The notes: a model not told the origin generated them from the sequence alone. A stretch of DNA of 64,000 bases from VAZQ01 sp963744275 (GCA_963744275.1 CAVUSX010000015.1:248001-312000); one strand, 5' to 3'. Shown: positions 43,856-52,519, counted from the stretch's first letter. Program-made: numbers and translations.

Positions 43856-44902
43856 CTATTTCGAGGCGTAAATCGGCTTGCCGTCAGTGCCCTTGATCTG
43901 ATCGGTCCAGGTCTTTTCGATCAGCGCGACGACGTTTTCAGGCATCGGAACGTAGTCCAGGTCGGCAGCCAATTTCTTGCCGTTCTTATACCCCCAGTCG
44001 AAGAACTTGAGGGCTTCGGTCGATAACGCAGCATCTTGCGGCTTGGCATGCATCAGAATGAAAGTCGAGCCGGCGATCGGCCAGGACTTGTCTCCCGGTG
44101 CGTTGGTCAGAATCACGTAGAAGTCCTTGGCGGTGCTCCACGGAGCACCCGAGGCGGCCGCTTCGAACGCCTCGGTGTCGGGGGAGACCGTCTTGCCGGC
44201 CGAGTTGACCATCTTGGCGTAGGTCATCTTGTTCTGCTTGGCGTAGGCATATTCCACGTAGCCGATCGCACCAACGGTGTTGATGGTGTTGTTGGCGACG
44301 CCCTCGTTACCCTTGGCGCCGATGCCGACCGGCCATTCAACAGCCGTGCTCTCCCCGACTTTATCCTTCCACTCCGGGCTGATCTTGGAAAGGAAATCGG
44401 TCCAGATGAACGTCGTGCCGGAACCATCCGAGCGGTGGACAACCACGATCGCCGTGGCCGGCAGCTTGACGTTCGGATTGAGCTTCGCGATCGCCGGGTC
44501 GTTCCACTTGGTGATCTTTCCCAGGTAGATATTGGCGAGCGTCAGGCCGTCGAGCGTCAAATCGCCCGGCTTGATGCCCGGCAGACTAACGGCCGGAACA
44601 ACGGCGCCGTTGATCACCGGAAACTGAACGAATCCGTCCTTCGCCACATCTGCCGAGCTGAGGGGCATGTCGCTGGCGCCGAACGTCACGGTCTTGGCCT
44701 GAATTTGCTTGATGCCGCCGCCGGAGCCGATCGACTGGTAGTTCAAGCCGACACCTGTCGCCTTCTTGTAGGCATCCGCCCAAGAGGCAAGAACCGGATA
44801 GACGAAGGTGGAACCGGCACCCGTGAGATCGAGGGCCGCGGCGGGCGCGGCGGCGGCCATGACAAGCACGCCGGCTGCAGTCAGGCTCTGAAATAATTTC
44901 AA
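43856..44902 (-). CDS. pstS: Phosphate-binding periplasmic protein PstS
   Basis: 348 residues. Binds phosphate for the PstCAB importer. No ATG fits; TTG 44902 is chosen because CAGGAGAG lies just before it and it yields a clean signal peptide LKLFQSLTAAGVLVMAAAA with cleavage after AAAL. Mature PstS motifs: LTGAGSTFVYPVLASWADAY, YQSIGSGGGIKQI, FGASDMPLSS, HRSDGSGTTFIWTDFLS and GNEGVANNTINTVGAIGYVE. The frame is open upstream to 45007 without homology. First gene of the pst run behind the Pho boxes. Confidence 0.95.
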   Translation of the reverse strand: MKLFQSLTAAGVLVMAAAAPAAALDLTGAGSTFVYPVLASWADAYKKATGVGLNYQSIGSGGGIKQIQAKTVTFGASDMPLSSADVAKDGFVQFPVINGAVVPAVSLPGIKPGDLTLDGLTLANIYLGKITKWNDPAIAKLNPNVKLPATAIVVVHRSDGSGTTFIWTDFLSKISPEWKDKVGESTAVEWPVGIGAKGNEGVANNTINTVGAIGYVEYAYAKQNKMTYAKMVNSAGKTVSPDTEAFEAAASGAPWSTAKDFYVILTNAPGDKSWPIAGSTFILMHAKPQDAALSTEALKFFDWGYKNGKKLAADLDYVPMPENVVALIEKTWTDQIKGTDGKPIYASK

Positions 44903-45095
44903 TGCACTCTCCTGTTGTTGTGACCAAAAGTTCAGCGATCGCGGGCTTGGACCCACGACAGCAGCCTTCCGGCTCTGGCTGGTGATACTGTGCAACGCGG
45001 TATCCACGCGCCTCTGGCGACCTGTCTGAGACTCGTCTGTCTCCTGGTCCGATCCGAGGCCGCCGGGATATCTACGCGCCGCATGTCATCGTTGT

Positions 45096-45124
45096 ATGAT
45101 CGATTGATGACAGTTAAATGACAC
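45096..45124 (-). promoter_or_regulatory. Tandem Pho boxes upstream of pstS
   Basis: On the minus strand the sequence reads GTGTCAT-TTAA-CTGTCAT-CAAT-CGATCAT: three 7-bp PhoB half-sites at exact 11-bp spacing, the first two nearly matching the CTGTCAT consensus. The first unit begins 2 bp after the phoR stop codon. CATACAA, within and just after the third unit, is a possible -10. The leader to the pstS TTG would be roughly 180 nt. Confidence 0.85.
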
Positions 45125-45125
45125 C

Positions 45126-46454
45126 CTAATTGCTTGTGGACGCTCGCAAATTCGTATTCTCCGCAGGACCCGCCACCGGCAGATGGGCGGTGAAGGTGGC
45201 GCCCTGGCCGGCCGTGCTCTCGATCGTCAGGCGCCCGCCATGCCGGTTGAGGATGTGCTTGACCAGCGCGAGCCCCAAGCCGGTGCCGCCCTGCGCGCGG
45301 CTTTCGGTGACGTCGACCCGATAGAAGCGCTCGGTCAGCCGCGGCAGGTGCTCGGGCGCGATGCCGGGACCATAGTCGCGCACCCGGACCGAAGCTTCAC
45401 GCGCACTCTTGCTCCCTTCCCCGATCGAAAGCACGATATCGATCTTCTTGCCCGAAGCGGCGTATTTCAACGCGTTCTCGATGAGGTTCTCGAAAACGCG
45501 CATCAATTCATCTCGATCGCCCAGCACCAGCAGCCGGTCGGCGGCCGCCTTTACGCCGATCTCCACGCCGCGGTCGCGCGCCAGCGTCTGCAGGCTGTCG
45601 GCGACCTGGCGCATGATGGCCACGAGATCGACCTGCTTGTCCGGGCGCAAATGCGCGTTGAGCTCGATGCGCGAGAGCGAAAGCAGGTCGTCGATCAGCC
45701 GCGCCATGCGGGTCGCCTGCGCCTGCATGATGGGCAGGAAGCGCAAGCGCGCCGCCGTGTCGTCACGCGCCGACCCCTGCAAGGTCTCGATGAAGCCGGA
45801 CAGGGCGGCGAGCGGCGTGCGCAGCTCGTGACTCGCATTGGCGATGAAGTCGGCACGCATCTCCTCGACCCGCCGCAAGGGCGTGAGATCGTGGAACGCC
45901 GCGAGCACGAGACCGGGGGAGGCGGTGCCGGCGAGCGCCATCGGCGTCACGATCGCCTCGTACCAGCGATCGACCGGCACGCGCTCGAAAAACTCGACCC
46001 GTTGCGAGTTGCCGGTGGCGACCGCGCGGCGGATCGAATCCAGCACCTCGGGGACACGCAGCGCCAGCGACACCGGCTCCCCGCGCCGGAGCGCCGGCGC
46101 CATCGCGCTGGCGCGCGCATTGAGGGCGACCACGTCGCCGTGGCGATCGAGCGCCACCACCGGATCCGGCAGCCCGGCGAGCACGGCTTCGACCAGCGGA
46201 TCGCCGACGCGCAGCGCCGGGGAATCGGCACGCGGCAAGGTCTGGCGCGCGATCTCGCCCCTTGCCGCCCGGATCAGGACCGCAACCGCGATGATCGCAA
46301 AGGAGGCGAGCGCCGGCTGCGTGGCGAGCGTTCCGCTTTCCCACAGCGCCGCAAACACCAAAGCCGTGACGATCAACACGAAACGCGCACGCTTGAGCCG
46401 ATCCCACCATGGGCCCAAGCGCGCACCTCTGCCGCCGTCGTGGATCGCCGCCAT
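45126..46454 (-). CDS. phoR: Phosphate regulon sensor histidine kinase PhoR
   Basis: 442 residues from ATG 46454 (the frame continues to 46577 with a low-complexity basic leader; start uncertain). Two membrane helices, FVLIVTALVFAALW and SFAIIAVAVLI, then a PAS domain (LAGLPDPVVALDRHGDVVALN). DHp has the phospho-accepting His in FIANASHELRTPLAALSGF. Catalytic ATPase: N-box NLIENALKYA, G1 DYGPGIAPEH, G2 GGTGLGLALVKHIL. Phosphorylates PhoB under phosphate limitation. Upstream of pstS on the same strand. Confidence 0.93.
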   Translation of the reverse strand: MAAIHDGGRGARLGPWWDRLKRARFVLIVTALVFAALWESGTLATQPALASFAIIAVAVLIRAARGEIARQTLPRADSPALRVGDPLVEAVLAGLPDPVVALDRHGDVVALNARASAMAPALRRGEPVSLALRVPEVLDSIRRAVATGNSQRVEFFERVPVDRWYEAIVTPMALAGTASPGLVLAAFHDLTPLRRVEEMRADFIANASHELRTPLAALSGFIETLQGSARDDTAARLRFLPIMQAQATRMARLIDDLLSLSRIELNAHLRPDKQVDLVAIMRQVADSLQTLARDRGVEIGVKAAADRLLVLGDRDELMRVFENLIENALKYAASGKKIDIVLSIGEGSKSAREASVRVRDYGPGIAPEHLPRLTERFYRVDVTESRAQGGTGLGLALVKHILNRHGGRLTIESTAGQGATFTAHLPVAGPAENTNLRASTSN

Positions 46455-46621
46455 CCGGTTTGCCGCGCCCGAGATCGTCGCCGCGCTCGCCTTGGTGGCC
46501 CTCCGGCGCGCCGGAGGGGGAGAGCGTTCGGGCGGTTCATAGCGGTTTCGTGTCGGCTGCGGCAATCGTTTCCGCACCGGCGATCCGTTTTAGCGTGGCT
46601 GAGCGTCCGCGCAGGCCGCGG

Positions 46622-47530
46622 TTACTCGGTTCGGATCGGCCCCGGCTCGGGCGCGGCGAAAAACGCGCGCAGCTCCGCATAGGTCTCGTTCGGCGCCTCT
46701 TCGGAGAGATAGTGCCCGCAGGGCAGCGCCTGGGCGCGCCGGATATCGGTCGCATAGCGCGGCCAGATCTCCATGGAGCGCTGATTGCGGCCGACGCCGC
46801 CGGTCGCCCCCCACAGCAGCAGCAGCGGGCAGCCGATTCGCCGCCCGGCCGCGAAATCGGCCGTATCCATGTCGAGGTCGACCCCGAAGGTGGCGCGATA
46901 GTCCTCGCAAATGGCATGGATGGTCGCCGGATCGCGGAAGCATCGCATATACTCGGCCAGCGCCGCCGGGTCGAAAAAGCTCAATCCCTGCTCGGTCTTC
47001 GCCAGCTTCTTGCGAATGTAATAGTCGGGATCCGCGCCCATCAGGCGCTCCGGCAGATCATAGGGCTGGATGTTGAAGAACCAGTGCCAGGAGAAGGTGC
47101 CCCAGGCGCGCGTGATGTTGTTGAGCAGGTAATGCTGCGGAATGATGTCGAGGATGGCGGCGCGCTGCACCGAGCCTGGGTGATCGAGGCACATGCGATG
47201 CAGCACGCGGGCGCCGCGGTCGTGGCCGGCGGCATAGAATTTATCGAAGCCGAGCGCCGCCATGACCTCGATCTGGTCCTGCGCCATGGCGCGGAACGAA
47301 TAGCCGGAATGATCGGGCCCGCCGGGGGGTTTCTCGGAATCCCCGTAGCCGCGCAGATCGGTGGCGACCACGGTGAATTCGTCGGCCAGGCGCGGCGCGA
47401 TCTTGTGCCACGACACATGGGTGAACGGGTTGCCGTGCATGAGCAGCAGCGGCGGGCCCTTGCCGCCGGTCACCGCGACGATGCGGGCGCCGCTGGCCTT
47501 GATCTCGGTGCGGGTAAATCCTTCGAACAT
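46622..47530 (-). CDS. Alpha/beta-hydrolase, fluoroacetate-dehalogenase-like
   Basis: 302 residues, the same length as characterised fluoroacetate dehalogenases. Motifs: oxyanion region LLLMHGNPFTHVSWHKIAP, DLRGYGDSEKP, nucleophile elbow AAGHDRGARVLHRM (Asp nucleophile, two Arg that bind the carboxylate), LDIIP, TFSWHWFF (candidate His-Trp halide site), CEDYRATFG, and catalytic His in LPCGHYLSEEAP. Defluorination or dehalogenation of haloacetates is therefore likely; an epoxide hydrolase role is less so. It lies upstream of phoR but a 167-bp gap suggests a separate unit. Confidence 0.85.
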   Translation of the reverse strand: MFEGFTRTEIKASGARIVAVTGGKGPPLLLMHGNPFTHVSWHKIAPRLADEFTVVATDLRGYGDSEKPPGGPDHSGYSFRAMAQDQIEVMAALGFDKFYAAGHDRGARVLHRMCLDHPGSVQRAAILDIIPQHYLLNNITRAWGTFSWHWFFNIQPYDLPERLMGADPDYYIRKKLAKTEQGLSFFDPAALAEYMRCFRDPATIHAICEDYRATFGVDLDMDTADFAAGRRIGCPLLLLWGATGGVGRNQRSMEIWPRYATDIRRAQALPCGHYLSEEAPNETYAELRAFFAAPEPGPIRTE

Positions 47531-47603
47531 GCTCTTCGCTTGGAAACGCCACGCGCAGGCCGGAACGGCTGGCGGCGCAGCTCGGAATTCAGCTCGGCTA
47601 GTC

Positions 47604-47640
47604 TAGAGCATTTTCAGCAAAATGCCGCACCCGCGGAGGC
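47604..47640. repeat. GCATTTTC-family dispersed repeat, partial copy 3
   Basis: TAGAGCATTTTCAGCAAAATGCCG matches the left arm of the copies at 12599 and 30573; the right arm is reduced, GCATTTT and AAAATGC forming a short palindrome. It lies between the dehalogenase-like gene and the L,D-transpeptidase end. Confidence 0.6.
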
Positions 47641-47660
47641 GGGTGGAATCCTGCCCCGGC

Positions 47661-49119
47661 TCAGTGCGTGAGGACGATGAAGTCGGTGCCCTCGCCGGTT
47701 TCCTCGCCCAAGCCCTGGTCGGATATCACCAACGAGGCCCCCGGCGACAAAATCTCGCCGATCCGGTCCAGCGCCTCTTGCGGGATTTGGATGCGATCGA
47801 GCGCCTGGGCGGCGGTCTGCGGCACGCGGAGGTCCTCCACCCGCGATGCCGGCTGTGCCTTCGGGCCGATCTTGGCGGACAGCTGGCGCGGCGGCTCGCC
47901 CGCCACGCTCATCACGTTCCAGCGCATGTGGGCGCCCTCGTCGGAAAATCCGAGCGCGGTGAACACGTGCGTGCCGAGCGGCTGCTCGGGGTGCTCGATC
48001 TCGACCGGCACATCGAAGAGCGGCTCGAACCCTTGGCGCACGAAGAGCTTCTTCTCCTTGCGGCTGATGAAGACCGCCACCGCTCCGGTATGCTTGACCG
48101 GCAGCTCGATGGTCCGGGTCCGGGGCAGCGCCGGCAGCGGGGTGGCCTTGGCCGGATCGATCGCGTCCCCGGCGGGCTTGGGCGGGTCGTCGAGCGCCGG
48201 CCCGGCGGCCGGCGGCTCGGTGGCGGCCGCCGGAGCCGCGCCCGCCGCGCTGACCGCCCCGCGCAAAGCATCCGGCGCAACACCATCGATGGGGTGGGCG
48301 CGAGGTACCGGGGGGGGCCTGGTCCGAGGCGGCTTGGGGGCCCGCGATCGTGGCCTGCGCGAAGCTGACCGGGGAGCTCGCCTGCGCATGCTTGTCGGGA
48401 TCATTGCCGCCGACCGGAGGCTCGGGCGGCTTGGCTTTCGGCTCGAACAGGTGCGGATGGGCGAAATCGGCCGGGATCACGTCATTGCGGGCCACGATCA
48501 CCCGCACGCCGAGCCGGGTGATCTGCCAAAGCCGGGCCGCGAAATCATGGGTGAGCCGGATACAGCCGTGCGAGGCCGGGTAGCCCGGCAGCGGCCCTTC
48601 ATGCAGAGCGACCCCCGACCAGGTGATGCGCTCCATGTAGGGCATGGGGGCGTTGCTGTAGAGATTGGAATGGTGGAAGCGGTCCTTCTGGATGATGCTG
48701 AACACGCCGGTCGGCGTCGGCCGGCCCGGCACGCCGGTCGAGACCGGGCTTTGGGTGACCCGGACCCCGTTGCTGTAGAGCGTGACGTGCTGGTCGGCGA
48801 TCGAGACCACGATTTGCAGCGGGCCCTTCGGCAGAGCCCCGAAGTCTTTCGCCGGCTCAGGCTTGAGACTGGTCTTCGGGCCGGGCTTGGGGCCGGATTT
48901 CAGGTCGGGCTGGGGGTTGGGCCGCACGATGGGGCGCGGCCTGACGATCGGGTTCGGGGTTTCGTAGGGATCGCCGTAGGGGTCCGGGTAGGAATAATAA
49001 GGGCTGAATCCCGGCATCGCGGCCGCGGCTGGCAGGCTCGTCAACCCCACCACCAAGGCGAGTGCGGCGCTCGCCAACAGCACCCCGCGCACGGACTTTG
49101 ACCCAACGGATTTTGCCAA
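47661..49119 (-). pseudogene. L,D-transpeptidase (YkuD) with C-terminal repeat, frameshift in a C8 tract
   Basis: Secreted peptidoglycan cross-linking enzyme. TTG 49119 follows GGGAG and gives a signal peptide KSVRGVLLASAALALVVGL ending AAAAM. A proline-rich linker is followed by the YkuD domain: LQIVVSIADQHVTLYSNGV, GRPTPTGVFSI, and the catalytic SHGCIRLTHDF (Cys nucleophile). A frame change occurs in a run of eight C (48312-48319, minus strand). The second frame runs to the stop at 47661 and contains VAVFISRKEKKLFVRQ...LGTHVFTALGF, resembling a second YkuD-like half without a catalytic SHGC. The active domain precedes the shift, so a shortened functional enzyme is possible. Confidence 0.82.
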
Positions 49120-49339
49120 GGCATTCTCCCAACCGTTCCACAATGGCTGTCGATACCAGCCATCAGATTCCGAGCTTCCGATACAGGATAAGAGTTGCAC
49201 CAGGGTAAAGTCGACCGCCACGCCCGACCCGACAGGCTCGAGCGCTGGCTATCGAACCGGTGTCGCAGACCGGAGTTTCGCAGGCAAATAAATAAACTTG
49301 ATGAAAGGCGCCAGCATGGCAGGCGCCCGCCGCAAACCC

Positions 49340-49388
49340 GGCGCCAAGCGCCGGTTCAGGCGCCAAGCGCGTTCAGGCGCCGAGCGCC
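49340..49388. repeat. Triplicated short repeat at gene 3' end
   Basis: Three tandem units: GGCGCCAAGCGCCGGTTCA, GGCGCCAAGCGCGTTCA and GGCGCCGAGCGCC. The last overlaps the final codons and stop of the gene ending at 49373, so the gene end appears to have been copied twice downstream. Each unit can form a GGCGCC-centred hairpin. Confidence 0.75.
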
Positions 49389-50272
49389 CGGGTGGTGTCG
49401 TCGAACAGCTCCTCGACCTCGAAACGTCGCGCAATGAGCTGCTGCTGCACGCAATAGTCGATGATCATCTGCAAGGCGGGTCGGCAGGCCTCGAAGCCGA
49501 ACGGCTGCATGTCGAGGCCACCCGGCTTGGGCATCCCGGCGGCCCGCTTGCTCGCCAGCAGCATCCGATACACCTCCCGCACGGTCTCGGGCTGCGTCCT
49601 GGCCAGGTCCTCGGGGACCACCACCATGTGATTGATCGGCACCACCCCGTGCTTCGCATGCCATTGCCGGGCCGCCGCCTCGGGCTGCGGAATGACGCTC
49701 TGCAGCCGCTTGTCGTCGGGCAAATCCTGGCCATAGATGCCGGCCGCCAGCTCGCCCGCGAGCACCATCTTGCCCAGGTTCTGGTCGGGGCCCGCGCGCT
49801 CGACCGCGGGGGGGTCGCGGAACTCGTCGACATGCGCATCCTCGAACGAGACCCACCGCACGCTCCCGACATCGACCCCGTAATCGTTCTGCAGGTGGCC
49901 GCGCAGCCATACGCCGGTCGTCTGCGCGAAGGAGCGCACCCCGACCCGGCGGCCGGGCAGGTCCGACGGCGTGATTCGGCCCCGCTCCGCATTGTAGAGC
50001 ATGCAATGGTGCTGGAATCGCCCCATCATCACCGCCGGCAGCAGCACCAGGGGCTTGCCATAGGATCTCGCCTGCAGATACGTGACGATCGCCATTTCGC
50101 TGACGTCGAAGGCCCGCTCCCTCACCATGGCGCCGAACACCTTGTAGACCGGCTTGACCTCGGTGAAGTCGAAGGCGACCGATTGCGAGGCGATCTGCTT
50201 GTTCTTCAGCGCAATGGTGTGCGCATAGTCGCCCAGCGCCACGCGCAATCTCGTCATCTGTTGGACGCCCAT
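49373..50272 (-). CDS. PBP2-fold protein, 4,5-dihydroxyphthalate decarboxylase-like
   Basis: 299 residues with no signal peptide, so cytoplasmic. TRLRVALGDYAHTIALKNKQ, MVRERAFDVSEMAIVTYLQA, GRFQHHCMLYNAERG, PSDLPGRRVGVRSFAQTTGVWLRG and the C-terminal PFGFEACRPALQMIIDYC follow the pattern of 4,5-dihydroxyphthalate decarboxylase (Pht5) and its relatives, which have the binding-protein fold but act as enzymes. The start is at ATG 50272 (GGAGGAA upstream); ATG 50257 is possible. It is divergent from the ornithine-cyclodeaminase homologue. A phthalate-type oxygenase exists at 25076, but the loci are 23 kb apart. Confidence 0.75.
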   Translation of the reverse strand: MGVQQMTRLRVALGDYAHTIALKNKQIASQSVAFDFTEVKPVYKVFGAMVRERAFDVSEMAIVTYLQARSYGKPLVLLPAVMMGRFQHHCMLYNAERGRITPSDLPGRRVGVRSFAQTTGVWLRGHLQNDYGVDVGSVRWVSFEDAHVDEFRDPPAVERAGPDQNLGKMVLAGELAAGIYGQDLPDDKRLQSVIPQPEAAARQWHAKHGVVPINHMVVVPEDLARTQPETVREVYRMLLASKRAAGMPKPGGLDMQPFGFEACRPALQMIIDYCVQQQLIARRFEVEELFDDTTRALGA

Positions 50273-50411
50273 CGCCGCTTGCTTCCTCCCGTCACGTCTG
50301 CCAAAGCTTGCGAGCCGCGACCTGCAACTATCGGTCTATGATTTTTGGCCCACACCAGCGATCCGCGATACAAGCCCACGCGCGATGCCGCGTCTTGAAA
50401 CGGCGACAGAC

Positions 50412-51488
50412 ATGACCTTGATCTTATCCAACGAAGATGTCGAGAAGCTGCTGACGATGCCGGAGTGCATCGACGTGCTCGAAGAGGCCTATGTGGAATT
50501 GGCCGAAGGCCGTGGCATCTCGCGCACGCGGTCCGATTGCATCACGCCGACCTCGCGGCCGGATGCGGTCTATGCCCTCAAATCGATGGACGGGGTCATT
50601 CCCAAGCTCGGCATCGGCGCGGTCCGCATCAATTCCGACATCGTCACCTTTCCCAAGCGCGGCAACAACATCCGGCGCGAAAAAGTGCCGGCCGCCCCGA
50701 ACGGGCGCTATTGCGGGCTGGTGCTGCTGTTCTCGACCGAGAACGGCGAGCCGCTCGCGATCCTGCCCGACGGGGTCATGCAGCGCATGCGGGTGGGCGC
50801 CGCCAACGGCCTCGGCGTCAAATATCTCGCCCGCCAGGATGCCAGGACGGTCGGCATCCTGGGCTCGGGCTGGCAGGCCGGCACCCAGCTCATGGCGGCG
50901 TGCGCCGTGCGGCCGATCGAGGCGATCCGCTGCTTCAGCCCGAACCAGGCCAACCGCGAGGCCTTTTGCAAGCAGATGAGCGCGGCGCTGGACGTCGAGG
51001 TCGTTCCGGTCGATCAGACCGAGGATGCCATCGCGGACGCCGACATCGTCATGTGCGCCACCAATACGCTCGACAATGTCTATTTCGAGCGCTGGATCAG
51101 GCCGGGCATCCACTTGAGCTCCATCAAGCGACCGGAAATCGAGATGAAGGCGCTCAAGCGCGCCGATCGGATCGTGCTTCATTCCCACAACTCGACCCCG
51201 ATCCATGTCACGGCGAGCAATCTCGCGTTCGCGGAGAAGGACGAGGGGGAGCGCGGCTGGTCGATGGCCGTGGACCTGGACTTCGAGAAGCTGCCGACGC
51301 TGCCGGAGCTGATCGCCGGCAAGGTCGAGGGCCGCAAGTCCGCGGACGAGGTCACCTGCTTCATGAACAATATCGGGCTCGGCTACCAATTCGCCGCCGC
51401 CGGCGCGGTGGTCTACCGCAAGGCCAAGGCGAGCGGCATCGGCCATGAGCTGCCGACCGATTGGTTCACCGAGGACGTGCACCCGTGA
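50412..51488 (+). CDS. Ornithine cyclodeaminase/mu-crystallin family protein
   Basis: 358 residues from ATG 50412 (MTLILSNEDVEKLL); an in-frame ATG at 50385 adds nine residues. The N-terminal substrate domain has VYALKSMDGVIPKLGIGAVR. The Rossmann nucleotide-binding motif is VGILGSGWQAGTQLMAA near residue 150, with YLARQDA before it. Family members are NAD-dependent cyclodeaminases, imine reductases or amino-acid dehydrogenases; the substrate cannot be assigned. Residues near 215-230 (DIVMCATNT) complete the fold. Confidence 0.85.
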   Translation: MTLILSNEDVEKLLTMPECIDVLEEAYVELAEGRGISRTRSDCITPTSRPDAVYALKSMDGVIPKLGIGAVRINSDIVTFPKRGNNIRREKVPAAPNGRYCGLVLLFSTENGEPLAILPDGVMQRMRVGAANGLGVKYLARQDARTVGILGSGWQAGTQLMAACAVRPIEAIRCFSPNQANREAFCKQMSAALDVEVVPVDQTEDAIADADIVMCATNTLDNVYFERWIRPGIHLSSIKRPEIEMKALKRADRIVLHSHNSTPIHVTASNLAFAEKDEGERGWSMAVDLDFEKLPTLPELIAGKVEGRKSADEVTCFMNNIGLGYQFAAAGAVVYRKAKASGIGHELPTDWFTEDVHP

Positions 51489-51504
51489 CCGCGGCCGGTC
51501 CGCA

Positions 51505-52056
51505 TCAGCCGCGTCCGCCGGCGCTGAGGATGGCGCGCGTCATGCGATCGGGGCCGAAATCGTCGGCACTGTCGATGGCGAGCTGCTCGGCGAGACGGGT
51601 GCGCGCGCGATTGACCCGGCTCTTGATGGTCCCGACCGCACAGTCGCAGATCGCCGCCGCCTCCTCGTAGGAGAAACCCGAGGCCCCCACCAGGATGAGG
51701 GCTTCGCGCTGATCCGGCGGCAGCTTGGCGAGCGCGACGCGCAGCTCCTCGAACTCGACCCGGCCGGGCTGCTCGGGATGGGACTTGAGGCTGTCCGCAT
51801 AGCGACCGTCGCCGTCCTCGACCTCGCGGCGGCGCTTGCGATATTCCGAACGGAACAGGTTGCGCAGGATCGTGAACAGCCAAGCCGACATGTTCGTGCC
51901 GGGCTCGAACGAGCTGATATTGGCGATCGCGCGCAGCAATGTCTCCTGCACCAGATCATCCGCCCGATCGACGTTTCCGCACAGCGACATGGCGAAGGCG
52001 CGCAAGCTCGGAACAACGCCAAGCATCGCCTCACGTAGGGACGGTGCCAGGGTCAT
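51505..52056 (-). CDS. ecfG: General-stress ECF sigma factor EcfG
   Basis: 183 residues. Sigma-2 region MSLCGNVDRADDLVQETLLRAIA and NMSAWLFTILRNLFRSEYRKRRR; sigma-4 region LPPDQREALILVGASGFSYEEAA and VGTIKSRVNRARTRLAEQL. These match the ECF15/EcfG class. Start ATG 52056 follows AAAGGAT. It is downstream of nepR (26 bp) and divergent from phyR, the canonical general-stress locus of alphaproteobacteria. Positive autoregulation is predicted from the promoter at 52468-52492. Confidence 0.94.
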   Translation of the reverse strand: MTLAPSLREAMLGVVPSLRAFAMSLCGNVDRADDLVQETLLRAIANISSFEPGTNMSAWLFTILRNLFRSEYRKRRREVEDGDGRYADSLKSHPEQPGRVEFEELRVALAKLPPDQREALILVGASGFSYEEAAAICDCAVGTIKSRVNRARTRLAEQLAIDSADDFGPDRMTRAILSAGGRG

Positions 52057-52082
52057 CGGCGCGATCCTTTGTCCTAGGCTGG

Positions 52083-52403
52083 TCAAAATCGCTGCAGGAG
52101 CAACTTGAAGCGTTCCGGCACCTCCTGCTTGCGGACTTCGTCGAAGCAATCCTCGAGGCCCCTGCCGAGCATGGCCAGAACGGCGCGGTTGAGACGTCCG
52201 CGCGGCTTTGACTGGCGGGCATTGTCCGGCATCTTCATCTTGGATCCCAAGATCTTGGACCCCAAGTCCGGCGGCCCGGTCGCCGACGACCGGAACGGTT
52301 TTCGTTCCACCCACCGCATGACGCCATCCTCCTCTGTCGCGCCCATGCCGGCCGGCTTGCGGTCGGGCAGGAGTAGCCGGTCTGGCGGCTTGCGCTTTTT
52401 CAT
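52083..52403 (-). CDS. nepR: Anti-sigma factor NepR
   Basis: 106 residues from ATG 52403; shorter starts (for example MKMPDNARQSKP) are possible. The C-terminal helix pair LGRGLEDCFDEVRKQEVPERF, followed by KLLLQRF, is the NepR signature that binds EcfG and, after stress, phospho-PhyR. The N-terminal half is basic and of low conservation, and includes a 15-bp tandem repeat (52237-52266) encoding LGSK twice. Position between phyR and ecfG supports the call. Confidence 0.88.
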   Translation of the reverse strand: MKKRKPPDRLLLPDRKPAGMGATEEDGVMRWVERKPFRSSATGPPDLGSKILGSKMKMPDNARQSKPRGRLNRAVLAMLGRGLEDCFDEVRKQEVPERFKLLLQRF

Positions 52404-52467
52404 GTTTCTGTTTCCCGGCGTCCAAAGGCGCGGAGTTACCGAGGTGACTCTGGGCTCGTCGGGGGAT

Positions 52468-52492
52468 AACGCCAGCTCAATCGATCCGTTCC
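52468..52492 (-). promoter_or_regulatory. EcfG promoter for nepR-ecfG
   Basis: Minus strand GGAAC-N16-CGTT, an exact match to the alphaproteobacterial general-stress consensus. About 65 bp upstream of the nepR ATG. Confidence 0.85.
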
Positions 52493-52519
52493 GTGCGGCC
52501 GAGTATTTCGACCCGGAAT

